Shown one piece after another: positions 1 through 6,365 of a DNA stretch of 9,375 bases. The DNA lies in contig NZ_JAXCIL010000008.1 in NCBI RefSeq assembly GCF_034387475.1, forward strand, positions 1 through 9,375. The letters run 5' to 3'. The stretch is from Pseudomonas sp. Teo4 (GTDB taxonomy: Bacteria; Pseudomonadota; Gammaproteobacteria; Pseudomonadales; Pseudomonadaceae). Within the stretch, counting starts at the first letter, position 1. The number at the start of each line of letters is the position of its first letter. Position numbers and translations under genes: made by a program. The notes beneath the pieces are model-generated. The model made no database searches. It was not told where the DNA came from and was given only the letters and a program-made list of their open reading frames with translations.

Positions 1-85
1 TGAGCGCTGCACCGTACTGGCCAACGACCTCAAGGCGGTCCAGGCCTTCGTCAGCCAGCACGGCAACCGCGGCAAGCCGCTGTAA
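1..85 (+). CDS. thrC: C-terminal end of a truncated gene, probably threonine synthase
   Basis: The window opens inside a reading frame (codons starting at base 2) that gives 27 residues and stops at TAA 83-85. The tail contains VLANDLKAVQAFVSQHG. It resembles the end of E. coli ThrC, which I recall as LPADFAALRKLMMNHQ: a short acidic-hydrophobic helix after a V/L-x-A/P-x-D-L step. ThrC is the pyridoxal-phosphate enzyme that turns O-phosphohomoserine into threonine. In pseudomonads thrC is, as I recall, found near recJ, which fits this window. The match is short and no catalytic residue is visible, so the name rests mainly on context. The gene ends 216 bases before the next start. Confidence 0.5.
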   Translation, partial: ERCTVLANDLKAVQAFVSQHGNRGKPL

Positions 86-106
86 TACGGCACTACGACA
101 AGTTGG

Positions 107-118
107 CTCCTGCAGGAG
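107..118. repeat. 12-bp perfect palindrome, possible REP remnant
   Basis: CTCCTGCAGGAG is self-complementary over all 12 bases, 22 bases after the upstream stop codon. It resembles the GCTCCTACAGG end of P. putida REP elements with one base changed. A weak T-rich stretch follows (121-129), but the stem is too short for a convincing terminator. Confidence 0.4.
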
Positions 119-140
119 ATACTTTCTTGTAGCGCCTGTA

Positions 141-185
141 CTGGCCTCATCGCCGCGGTTCGTCGTCGCGACAAGCCGCGGCGAT
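141..185. repeat. REP-like hairpin element
   Basis: ATCGCCGCGG at 149-158 pairs perfectly with CCGCGGCGAT at 176-185 around a 17-base loop that itself contains the palindrome GTCGCGAC (164-171). It is preceded by CTGGCCTCAT, which resembles the GGCCTC lead-in of Pseudomonas REP sequences. REP elements are short dispersed extragenic palindromes. They are common in P. putida between genes and can affect transcript stability or termination. No T-run follows, so it is not a classical terminator. Confidence 0.6.
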
Positions 186-207
186 AGGTAGCACCGCGAA
201 CCTATCG
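182..207. repeat. Inverted repeat overlapping the REP-like hairpin
   Basis: CGATAGGT (182-189) and ACCTATCG (200-207) form a perfect 8-bp inverted repeat with a 10-base spacer. The left arm shares bases 182-185 with the right arm of the 149-185 hairpin, so the two structures cannot both form fully. A 10-bp palindrome, TCGTTAACGA, follows directly at 205-214. The repeat could be a protein binding site or an RNA structure in the leader of the receiver gene. Confidence 0.45.
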
Positions 208-243
208 TTAACGAATCTTCCGAAAGCCCTTTCAGATATCTCC

Positions 244-251
244 TATATAAG
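244..251 (+). promoter_or_regulatory. Possible -10 element for the receiver-like gene
   Basis: TATATAAG lies about 50 bases before the ATG at 302 and resembles a sigma-70 -10 box. No good -35 hexamer is seen 16-18 bases upstream, so an activator or another sigma factor may be involved, or the match may be chance. Confidence 0.25.
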
Positions 252-301
252 GCCTAAGACGCCCCGCCTAGAGTGACCGGTCCTCCCATCAGGAGCGGTT
301 C

Positions 302-706
302 ATGCGTCAGCCTTATGTGTTGCTTCATCAGCCACGCCCCTCTCACCAGATCCTCCTGCACCAGGCCTGCAATTCGGTAGGCATTTTCAACGTGCGCGTC
401 ATTCCAGAACTCACCGACCTGTATGCCTGCCTGGAGTGCGAGCCCGTCGCCGATGTGCTGATCCTCGACCACGCCATGCCGGTGGCAGGCGGCATGGCCT
501 TGCTGGAGCGTATAGCGCGCAATCGCTGCACGCGTGCCTTGTTGTTCGTCGGCCAAGCGGGCGAAGACAGCGCCAACCTTGCCTGCGAGGCCCGTCGGCG
601 TGGGCTCTGGGTGTTGGCCGAGCTGCCTTGGCCATTGCCGATGCCACGCTGGCAACAGGCGCTTCAGCGTATTCAAACTGTCATCTCGCCCACGCATGCT
701 CACTGA
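302..706 (+). CDS. Stand-alone degenerate response-regulator receiver-like protein
   Basis: The 134-residue product has the layout of a single CheY-like receiver domain with no output domain. The beta-3/phosphorylation loop is easy to see at residues 51-64: Asp56 in LILDHAMP, followed by GG, matches the usual D-x-x-MP-x-x-x-G. Other hallmarks are missing. The N-terminal acidic pair is replaced by LLHQP (7-11), the beta-4 Ser/Thr by a Val-Gly (83-84), and the beta-5 Lys-Pro by AELPW (106-110). It may therefore act as a pseudo-receiver or a protein-interaction module, not a normal phosphorelay switch. The start is supported by AGGAG at 291-295, six bases before the ATG. No sensor kinase lies next to it. 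A DUF3509-like gene follows after 79 bases and probably shares its transcript. Family-level call only; the partner is unknown. Confidence 0.65.
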   Translation: MRQPYVLLHQPRPSHQILLHQACNSVGIFNVRVIPELTDLYACLECEPVADVLILDHAMPVAGGMALLERIARNRCTRALLFVGQAGEDSANLACEARRRGLWVLAELPWPLPMPRWQQALQRIQTVISPTHAH

Positions 707-785
707 AGCGAACGCGTTTTAGCGAACTTTGCGCTGCGTCCGCTGGTCAGTTCCTTCATGTCCCACCACCCAGCGAGTGAACCGG

Positions 786-1067
786 ATGGAAAGAATCTGC
801 AGGCTGCTCAATGACGCCCTTTCTCCTTACAAAACGGACCTCGGTACAGCGGATGCCAGCGGTAATCGCATGTTGAGCGTGTTCGACAGCCTTGGTGGCT
901 TGACGCTGCGGCGTACCGTCAGCCTGCGCCAGTTGCAGGAGCAGCGATTGTTGATCGATCTGGTGGATGGCCTGCACCGCGACCTGCAGATCGCAGAAGG
1001 TCGTTTGCAGCCCTGTGTGATTTCGGCGCTGCAACAGCGTCCCTCCAGTCAGGGAACCTTTGCCTGA
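786..1067 (+). CDS. Small DUF3509-like protein
   Basis: The product is 93 residues, starting MERICRLLND. The pattern is a short amphipathic N-terminal helix, a beta region (about residues 17-46, with MLSVFDS and LTLRRTVS) and a helix (about 47-71) that includes LIDLVDGLHRDLQIAEG. This resembles the DUF3509 family of roughly 90-residue proteins found mainly in Pseudomonas, whose function is unknown. I recognise the layout from memory, so the family name is moderate confidence. An in-frame ATG at 729 would add 19 residues, but they look unlike coding sequence (Cys/Trp/Pro-rich) and have no ribosome binding site. The ATG at 786 has a weak GAG at 775-777. The gene follows the receiver-like gene on the same strand and is closed by the terminator near 1160-1197. 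Confidence 0.6.
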   Translation: MERICRLLNDALSPYKTDLGTADASGNRMLSVFDSLGGLTLRRTVSLRQLQEQRLLIDLVDGLHRDLQIAEGRLQPCVISALQQRPSSQGTFA

Positions 1068-1159
1068 AGGAGGGGATCAGACACAACAGGGCAGCCAGCC
1101 AGTACTTCGCTCCGGTGATGGCAGGTTGTCACGGGAAGCCCATGAGGGCTTTCGATTGG

Positions 1160-1197
1160 CCCCGGGCGTCCTCCCCAGCGTCCCGGGGTTTCTTTTT
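1160..1197 (+). terminator. Rho-independent terminator after the DUF3509-like gene
   Basis: CCCCGGG (1160-1166) pairs with CCCGGGG (1182-1188), and TTTCTTTTT (1189-1197) follows at once. The T-run is on the plus strand, so it ends transcription of the 302-1067 pair. It abuts the stop codon of the convergent minus-strand gene at 1197. A smaller hairpin, AAGCCC/GGGCTT (1136-1151), sits just before it. Confidence 0.8.
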
Positions 1198-2072
1198 CAT
1201 GGGGTGTCGAAGAAGTGTCGGCTCTGTTCCAGGTAGCTCTCCCGTTGTTCGGGGTCGAGCCAGCGTGCGTAGTATTCCGGCAGCGTGTTCTGGCGCAGCG
1301 CGGGCAGCAACTGGTCGATATGCGCGACCGCCTGCCGTCCCAATGGTGTGTCCGAGCAACCCACATGCAGGAACTGGAAGCGGTTCACACCGAGGATGGG
1401 GTAGAACAGGAAGTCATCTTTCGAGCCCCCTTGCTGCCCGGTCAGGTAGCTCACCTCGTGCCGATAGCCCAGCACCAGCTTCAGGCGCCCCCTTTCCTGC
1501 ATCTGCAACAGGCTGGCAGTGGCGTCGTTGCCGTAATGCCGGCTGAAGGCCTCATCGGGCAGTTGGCGCAGAATCGCGTCGACCTGGGCGCTGTAGCTGC
1601 GTTCGGCGACGATACCCAGTTTTAGCTGAGTGTCGGTCAGCAACCGCTTGAGGTCCACCTGCTGCTCAAGCAGGTACGGCGCGACCACCGCCTGGTCTTG
1701 CCTGCGCACCAGCAGGCCACCGCTCAGCACGCCCAGTGACGGTATGGAAAAGTGCACGAACTTCTCGCGTTCCGGTGTCCAGAGCAATGTCGGGTCACAG
1801 GTCAGGGTGCGCGGGTCTTGAAGCATCTGGATACCGCGGGCTCGGTTGACCCGTACGATGTCGTGCTCGTACTCCGGCATCTGCGCGATCAACTGTGGCA
1901 ACAGGCGGTCAATGACGCCCTGGCCTTTTTCCGCACCCTCAAGAATTGTGAACGGTGGCAGGTCGCGAACCAGCCACAGCAGTCGCTCCTTGGCCAGTAC
2001 CGGCCCTGTCGCCAGGGCAAACAGTAGACCGAGAAGACCCGTTAGCCATCGAAGCAGACAAGGTGCTCGCAT
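1197..2072 (-). CDS. Exported solute-binding-like protein (TIGR02285-type)
   Basis: The 291-residue product starts with a classical Sec signal peptide: Arg2 and Arg8, a Leu-rich core (6-20) and a likely cleavage after VLA (Ala27). There is no lipobox cysteine, so it should be a free periplasmic protein. The mature part reads like a type II periplasmic binding fold related to amino-acid-binding proteins: LLWLVRDLPPF near the start, a CDPTLLWTPEREKFVHFSIP segment at about 92-111, and LVLGYRHEVSYL at 199-210. It resembles the TIGR02285 group of Pseudomonas proteins. The ligand is unknown, and no permease or ATPase gene is nearby, so a transport role is not shown. The frame stays open far upstream of Met1, but that part is antisense-like shadow of the CoA-transferase, and the signal peptide fixes the start. 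No ribosome binding site is visible. The gene begins 17 bases after the CoA-transferase stop, which suggests translational coupling. Confidence 0.75.
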   Translation of the reverse strand: MRAPCLLRWLTGLLGLLFALATGPVLAKERLLWLVRDLPPFTILEGAEKGQGVIDRLLPQLIAQMPEYEHDIVRVNRARGIQMLQDPRTLTCDPTLLWTPEREKFVHFSIPSLGVLSGGLLVRRQDQAVVAPYLLEQQVDLKRLLTDTQLKLGIVAERSYSAQVDAILRQLPDEAFSRHYGNDATASLLQMQERGRLKLVLGYRHEVSYLTGQQGGSKDDFLFYPILGVNRFQFLHVGCSDTPLGRQAVAHIDQLLPALRQNTLPEYYARWLDPEQRESYLEQSRHFFDTP

Positions 2073-2089
2073 GGGCGGCAGCGGCAGTA

Positions 2090-3289
2090 TCAGACCGCGC
2101 CCGTCTGGCGCAGCTGGGCTATGGCGTTTGCGTCGTACCCAAGGCTTGCGAGCACGGCATCGGTATGTTCGCCCAGCGCCGGGCCGACCCACTCGGTGGA
2201 ACCTGGCGTGTCCGACAGCTTCGGCACGATGCCGGGCATCTTGAACGGTTTGCCATCCGGGAGGCGGGCCTGGAGGAACATCTCGCGCGCCAGGTACTGC
2301 GGGTCGCTGAACATGTCCTCGGCCGAATAGATGCGGCTTGCCGGTACTTCTGCAGTGGTGAGCACCTGCATGACCTGCTCCAACGGCAAGCTGTTGACCC
2401 AGCGGTCGATCACCCCGTACAGCTCGTCGCGTCGCAGGTCGCGGCCATCGTTGGTGGCCAGGCTCGGGTCGCTGGCCAGGTCGTCGCGCCCGATGGCCTG
2501 CATGAAGCGTTTGAAGATCGCATCGCCATTGGCGCCAATCTGCACATGCTTGCCGTCGGCGCTGGTATGGATGGAGGAGGGCGTGATGCCCGGCATGATG
2601 TTGCCGGTGCGTTCGCGGATGAAGCCGAACACATCGAATTCCGGGACCATGCTTTCCATCATGGCGAAAATCGCTTCGTACAAGGCCACGTCCACGACCT
2701 GCCCCTGGCCACCGTTGACTTCCTGATGGCGCAGGGCCATTAACGCCCCGATCACGCCCCAAAGTGCGGCGATCGAGTCACCGATGGATATCCCGGTGCG
2801 CACTGGTGGGCGGTCCTCGAAACCGGTGATGTAGCGTAGCCCGCCCATCGACTCGCCGACCGCGCCGAAACCTGGCTGGTCCTTCATCGGCCCGGTCTGG
2901 CCAAAGCCGGACAGCCGCACCATCACCAGCTTCGGGTTGAGGGCATGTATCACGTCCCAGCCCAGGCCCAGTTTTTCCAGCACGCCCGGGCGGAAGTTCT
3001 CGATGAGAATGTCGGCTTCGGCCAGCAGGCGCTTGAGGATTTCGAGGCCTTCCGGGTGCTTGAGGTTCAGCGTCAGCGACTGCTTGTTACGGGCCTGGAC
3101 GAACCACCACAGCGAGGTGCCCTCGTAGAGTTTGCGCCACTTGCGCAGCGGGTCGCCGCCGTCGGGGGACTCGACCTTGATCACCTCGGCACCGAATTCG
3201 GCGCAGATGCGCGAGGCAAACGGGCCGGCAATCAGGGTGCCGAGTTCGATGACTTTCAGGCCGGCGAGGGGTTTGCTGGGCGTAGGCAT
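2090..3289 (-). CDS. Family III CoA-transferase (CaiB/BaiF type)
   Basis: The 399-residue product has the normal length and motifs of family III CoA-transferases, cytoplasmic enzymes that move CoA between carboxylic acids and form interlocked dimers. Visible landmarks are LAGLKVIELGTLIAGPFA (8-25), the AEFGAEVIKVE turn (30-40), LIENFRPGVLEKLGLG (95-110), LSGFGQTGP (126-134) and the ISIGDS segment. Asp171 in that segment falls where the catalytic aspartate of CaiB and formyl-CoA transferase lies (Asp169 in both). GQGQVVDVALYEA (about 194-206) is also typical. The substrate cannot be read from the sequence; relatives act on carnitine, oxalate, glutarate, mesaconate and other acids. No acyl-CoA dehydrogenase or LysR regulator is adjacent, so context does not help. 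The next gene on the strand is the periplasmic protein at 1197-2072. The ribosome binding site is weak (GGA about 12 bases before the ATG). Confidence 0.93.
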   Translation of the reverse strand: MPTPSKPLAGLKVIELGTLIAGPFASRICAEFGAEVIKVESPDGGDPLRKWRKLYEGTSLWWFVQARNKQSLTLNLKHPEGLEILKRLLAEADILIENFRPGVLEKLGLGWDVIHALNPKLVMVRLSGFGQTGPMKDQPGFGAVGESMGGLRYITGFEDRPPVRTGISIGDSIAALWGVIGALMALRHQEVNGGQGQVVDVALYEAIFAMMESMVPEFDVFGFIRERTGNIMPGITPSSIHTSADGKHVQIGANGDAIFKRFMQAIGRDDLASDPSLATNDGRDLRRDELYGVIDRWVNSLPLEQVMQVLTTAEVPASRIYSAEDMFSDPQYLAREMFLQARLPDGKPFKMPGIVPKLSDTPGSTEWVGPALGEHTDAVLASLGYDANAIAQLRQTGAV

Positions 3290-3325
3290 GTGGCATCCGT
3301 GGCAACTGGGCAGAGCGGTGGTTTT

Positions 3326-3331
3326 ATCATA
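3326..3331 (-). promoter_or_regulatory. Possible -10 box for the CoA-transferase gene
   Basis: On the minus strand the bases read TATGAT, about 37 bases before the ATG at 3289, close to the TATAAT consensus. No convincing TTGACA-like -35 lies at the right distance. The 132-base gap 3290-3421 must hold divergent promoters for this gene and for yaeQ; on the plus strand TAGACT at about 3381-3386 is a comparable weak candidate. Confidence 0.3.
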
Positions 3332-3421
3332 GGTCGCAGGCGGCAGATACTGCTGCGCGGCAACGACGTCGCGGATCGGTTAGACTGTGCCACTTTTCTT
3401 TGCGCAAGAAGCCCGTCGACC

Positions 3422-3964
3422 ATGGCCCAGCCGTCCACCACCTACAAATTCGAACTGAATCTGACCGACCTTGACCGTGGCGTGTACGAAAACGTCAGGC
3501 AGACCATTGCTCGTCACCCTTCCGAAACCGAGGAACGCATGGCCGTGCGCCTGCTGGCCTACGCACTCTGGTACAACGAGAACCTGTCGTTTGGTCGTGG
3601 CCTGTCCGATGTAGACGAAGCCGCGCTGTGGGAAAAAAGCCTGGATGATCGCATCCTGCACTGGATCGAAGTCGGCCAGCCAGACGCTGATCGCCTGACC
3701 TGGTGCTCGCGCCGCACCGAGCGCACCAGCCTGTTGGCCTACGGCAGCCTGCGTGTCTGGCAGAACAAAGTGGTGGATGCGGTGAAAGGCCTGAAGAACC
3801 TCAGCATCGCCGCTGTACCGCAAGAAGTGCTGGAAACCTTGGCTACCGACATGCCCCGCACCATCAAGTGGGACGTGATGATCAGCGAAGGTACGGTCTT
3901 CGTCACCGATGACCGCGGCCAGCACGAAGTGCAGCTGGAGTGGCTGCTCGGCGAGCGTGGCTGA
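3422..3964 (+). CDS. yaeQ: YaeQ family protein
   Basis: The 180-residue product matches the length of E. coli YaeQ (181 as I recall) and its signature blocks: TYKFELNLTDLDR at the N-terminus, ARHPSETEERMAVRLLAYA (30-48), LSFGRGLSD (55-63), WIEVGQPD (81-88) and a C-terminal VTDDRGQHEVQLEW (161-174). YaeQ proteins have a variant PD-(D/E)XK nuclease-like fold. The glutamates in SETEER and in WIEVG sit where such enzymes keep acidic residues, but no nuclease activity is established. The E. coli gene was first linked to suppression of an RfaH defect in haemolysin expression. The frame is open upstream of 3422, but that stretch lies over the CoA-transferase gene and does not resemble YaeQ. recJ begins 31 bases downstream, so the two are probably co-transcribed. 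Confidence 0.92.
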   Translation: MAQPSTTYKFELNLTDLDRGVYENVRQTIARHPSETEERMAVRLLAYALWYNENLSFGRGLSDVDEAALWEKSLDDRILHWIEVGQPDADRLTWCSRRTERTSLLAYGSLRVWQNKVVDAVKGLKNLSIAAVPQEVLETLATDMPRTIKWDVMISEGTVFVTDDRGQHEVQLEWLLGERG

Positions 3965-3995
3965 CCTTCAATAGACACTGACTGCCGAAGCCCTT

Positions 3996-5705
3996 ATGCG
4001 TATCGAACCTCGCCCATTGCCGCCGACCCTGCCATTTCTGGGGAACCTGCCACCGTTGTTGACGCGCCTGTACGCCGCCCGTGGCGTGCAGTCCGAGGCT
4101 GAGCTGGACAAAAGCCTGGCGCGGCTATTGCCGTATCAGCAGCTCAAGGGCATCGAGGCGGCAGTAGACCTGCTGGTCGAAGCGCTGGACCAGCGCCAGC
4201 GGATTCTCATCGTGGGCGACTTCGATGCCGACGGCGCCACCGCCAGTACGGTGGGTGTGCTCGGCCTGCGCCTGCTGGGTGCGGCCCATGTCGATTACCT
4301 GGTGCCCAATCGCTTCGAATACGGCTACGGGCTCACCCCGGAGATTGTCCAGGTCGCGTTGCAACGCCAGCCGCAGTTGCTGATTACCGTCGATAACGGT
4401 ATCTCCAGCGTGGACGGGGTGGCCGCAGCCAAGGCGGCGGGGCTCAAGGTGCTGGTCACCGACCACCACCTCCCGGGTGAGCAGTTGCCGGACGCCGACG
4501 CCATCGTCAACCCGAACCAGCCAGGTTGTGAGTTCCCGAGCAAGTCGCTGGCAGGGGTCGGCGTCATCTTCTATGTGCTCATGGCCTTGCGCGCACGCCT
4601 GCGCAGCCTTGGGCGCTATGAGACGCAAGCCCAGCCGAACATCGGCGAGCTGCTGGACCTGGTGTCGCTGGGCAGCGTCGCGGACGTGGTACCGCTGGAT
4701 GCCAACAACCGCATTCTGGTTCACCAGGGCCTCGAGCGCATTCGTGCCGGCCGCGCGCGCCCAGGTCTCAAGGCCATTCTGGAAGTCGCTCGGCGTGACC
4801 ATCGGCGTATCACCTCGACCGACCTCGGCTTCATTCTCGGCCCGCGGCTGAATGCGGCGGGACGCCTGGACGACATGAGCCTGGGCATCGAATGCCTGCT
4901 GTGCGAAGACGCCGCCCTGGCCCTGGACATGGCCCAGCAACTGGATGACTTGAACCAGGACCGCAAGTCCATCGAGCAGGGCATGCAACGCGAAGCGCTG
5001 GCCCAACTCAAGGACCTGCCGGTCGAGTCGATGCCTTATGGCCTGTGCCTGTTCGATGCCGACTGGCACCAAGGTGTGATCGGGATTCTTGCTTCGCGCC
5101 TGAAGGAGCGCTACCACCGCCCGACCATCGCTTTTGCCGATGCAGGAGAAGGCATGCTCAAGGGCTCGGCGCGTTCGGTGCCGGGCTTTCATATTCGCGA
5201 TGCGCTGGATGCCGTGGCGGCGCGGCACCCGCAGCTGATCAGCAAGTTTGGCGGGCATGCCATGGCCGCCGGGCTTTCCTTGCCCGAAGGCAACTTCCCG
5301 GCATTTGCCGAGGCGTTCGACGAGGAAGTCCGTCGCCAGTTGCGTGAGGACGACCTGACCGGCCGCCTGCTGTCCGATGGCACCCTTGCAGTCGAAGAGT
5401 TCCACCTCGACCTGGCCAAGGCCCTGCGAAACGCCGGCCCATGGGGCCAGCACTTCCCCGAGCCGCTGTTCCATGGCGTGTTCCAGCTGGTCGAACAGCG
5501 GGTGGTTGGCGAGCGGCACCTGAAGGTGGTGCTCAAGAGTGAATGTGGTGCTGTGAGGCTTGATGGTATTGCCTTCGGGATTGACCGCGAAGTCTGGCCG
5601 AACCCAACGGTACGTTGGGTCGAATTGGCCTACAAGCTGGATGTGAACGAGTTTCGCGGTAATGAAACGGTGCAGTTGATGATTGCGCATATGGAGCCGC
5701 GTTGA
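3996..5705 (+). CDS. recJ: Single-stranded-DNA-specific 5'-3' exonuclease RecJ
   Basis: RecJ degrades single-stranded DNA 5' to 3' in the cytoplasm and works with RecQ in the RecF recombination pathway, in mismatch repair and in base-excision repair. The 569-residue product is close to E. coli RecJ in length (about 577) and has the DHH-phosphoesterase motifs in order: VGDFDADG (73-80), TVDNGIS (131-137), the DHH triad (156-158), SLGSVADVVPL (224-234), the second (DHHA1) domain with WHQGVIGI (357-364) and GGHAMAAG (419-426), and a C-terminal OB-fold region. The metal-binding aspartates and histidines are all present, so it should be active. The start MRIEPRP has only a weak ribosome binding site, but it fits the family's N-terminus. 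yaeQ lies just upstream on the same strand. Downstream is a hairpin and then the convergent AT-rich operon. Confidence 0.97.
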   Translation: MRIEPRPLPPTLPFLGNLPPLLTRLYAARGVQSEAELDKSLARLLPYQQLKGIEAAVDLLVEALDQRQRILIVGDFDADGATASTVGVLGLRLLGAAHVDYLVPNRFEYGYGLTPEIVQVALQRQPQLLITVDNGISSVDGVAAAKAAGLKVLVTDHHLPGEQLPDADAIVNPNQPGCEFPSKSLAGVGVIFYVLMALRARLRSLGRYETQAQPNIGELLDLVSLGSVADVVPLDANNRILVHQGLERIRAGRARPGLKAILEVARRDHRRITSTDLGFILGPRLNAAGRLDDMSLGIECLLCEDAALALDMAQQLDDLNQDRKSIEQGMQREALAQLKDLPVESMPYGLCLFDADWHQGVIGILASRLKERYHRPTIAFADAGEGMLKGSARSVPGFHIRDALDAVAARHPQLISKFGGHAMAAGLSLPEGNFPAFAEAFDEEVRRQLREDDLTGRLLSDGTLAVEEFHLDLAKALRNAGPWGQHFPEPLFHGVFQLVEQRVVGERHLKVVLKSECGAVRLDGIAFGIDREVWPNPTVRWVELAYKLDVNEFRGNETVQLMIAHMEPR

Positions 5706-5723
5706 TTTTACCGACTTCGCTGT

Positions 5724-5750
5724 ATGGCCGTCCCGCATTGGGGCGGCCAT
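5724..5750. terminator. Strong hairpin between recJ and the convergent operon
   Basis: Bases 5724-5734 (ATGGCCGTCCC) pair with 5740-5750 (GGGGCGGCCAT) over 11 positions, one of them a G-U pair in the plus-strand RNA, with a 5-base loop. It lies 19 bases after the recJ stop and about 40 bases beyond the stop of the convergent minus-strand gene. Neither strand has a T-run after the stem, so it may work with Rho or block 3' exonucleases instead of acting as a true intrinsic terminator. Confidence 0.5.
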
Positions 5751-5790
5751 CGCTCGGTATCAAATCGTAAGAGTGGAGTGCGATCGGCCT

Positions 5791-6351
5791 TTAGCTGGCC
5801 CCAGTTTGTGCTTCATCGTGTCTTTTGTTTTTATAGTGAAGTACTCCGGCTCCTGCAAATGAGAGAAGGCCAAGCACTGAAAAAAATAATATGGGTTCCA
5901 TCGCTTTCAAATTATTGGTTTTGATGGTTTGTGCTCTCAGTGACGGATCGTATAAAGACACCCCTTTTTCTGTTACGAGTCGACTAACAGCAGGGCTGGA
6001 TTTCGTGTTTTCAATGTCCACAAATAGTGGAGTAGTCGGTGTGATGTTTGCTGCGTCAAAGAGTGCTTTGTTCGAGTATAACCAGACTTTGTGTGTTTTT
6101 CCTTCTGGCGTTTTATGCTTAACGGCGAAGGTGTAGAGGGAGTGGTCGTAATCCCAGGTTTTGACATTGCTGCTCAGCGTTGCAGGAATCCGTGGCCACG
6201 GCACCCCGATTGGCTCAGGATCGGTTTCCCAACCAATTAGAAAAACGGGCGTTAAGCATAGGTATAGAATACCTAACCAAGTCAGCACCTTGACGCGTTT
6301 GTGTGGCTCGAGTGAACGCATTAATTTGAGCCATGAGCGCCAGGTAAACAT
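5791..6351 (-). CDS. Two-helix membrane protein, DUF3592-like; possible immunity protein
   Basis: The 186-residue product has a basic N-terminus (Arg/Lys at 5-21), a first membrane helix at about 22-41, a 110-residue polar loop and a second helix at about 151-171, then a basic tail (HYKNKRHDE). By the positive-inside rule both ends are cytoplasmic and the loop faces the periplasm. The loop has the layout of DUF3592 proteins: a beta-rich YTFAVKHKTPEGKTHKVWLYS part, then LFVDIENTKSSPAVSRLV, resembling the family's 'Y-x-P-x-N-P-x-x-S-x-L' end. The family has no general assigned function. The gene is the last of the operon, 12 bases after the 290-residue gene, with its own strong ribosome binding site. 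That position and topology would suit an inner-membrane immunity protein, which is inference from context only. Confidence 0.6.
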   Translation of the reverse strand: MFTWRSWLKLMRSLEPHKRVKVLTWLGILYLCLTPVFLIGWETDPEPIGVPWPRIPATLSSNVKTWDYDHSLYTFAVKHKTPEGKTHKVWLYSNKALFDAANITPTTPLFVDIENTKSSPAVSRLVTEKGVSLYDPSLRAQTIKTNNLKAMEPILFFSVLGLLSFAGAGVLHYKNKRHDEAQTGAS

Positions 6352-6357
6352 GTTGAG

Positions 6358-6365
6358 CCTCCTTT
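6358..6365 (-). promoter_or_regulatory. Strong ribosome binding site for the DUF3592-like gene
   Basis: On the minus strand AAAGGAGG sits six bases before the ATG at 6351 and overlaps the TAA stop of the preceding gene (6366-6364). This is the best Shine-Dalgarno match in the operon and suggests the last gene is made at a high rate. Confidence 0.75.

Noticed and set aside
1955..2743. 262-codon plus-strand open frame antisense to the CoA-transferase
   Set aside because: The His/Ala/Asp-rich composition is typical of a reverse-strand shadow. The sense gene is fully supported by family motifs.
2073..2762. Long N-terminal extension of the periplasmic protein frame
   Set aside because: The extension lies over the CoA-transferase gene in another frame and is Arg/Gly/His-rich. 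The signal peptide at the ATG 2072 marks the true start.
2945..3421. Open frame extending yaeQ upstream by 159 codons
   Set aside because: This stretch lies over the CoA-transferase gene on the opposite strand and then the divergent promoter gap, and YaeQ proteins start near MAQPSTTYK.
4125..5750. 541-codon open frame antisense to recJ
   Set aside because: It mirrors a GC-rich gene whose codon bias keeps the opposite strand open. The product is low in recognisable motifs, while recJ has every family motif.
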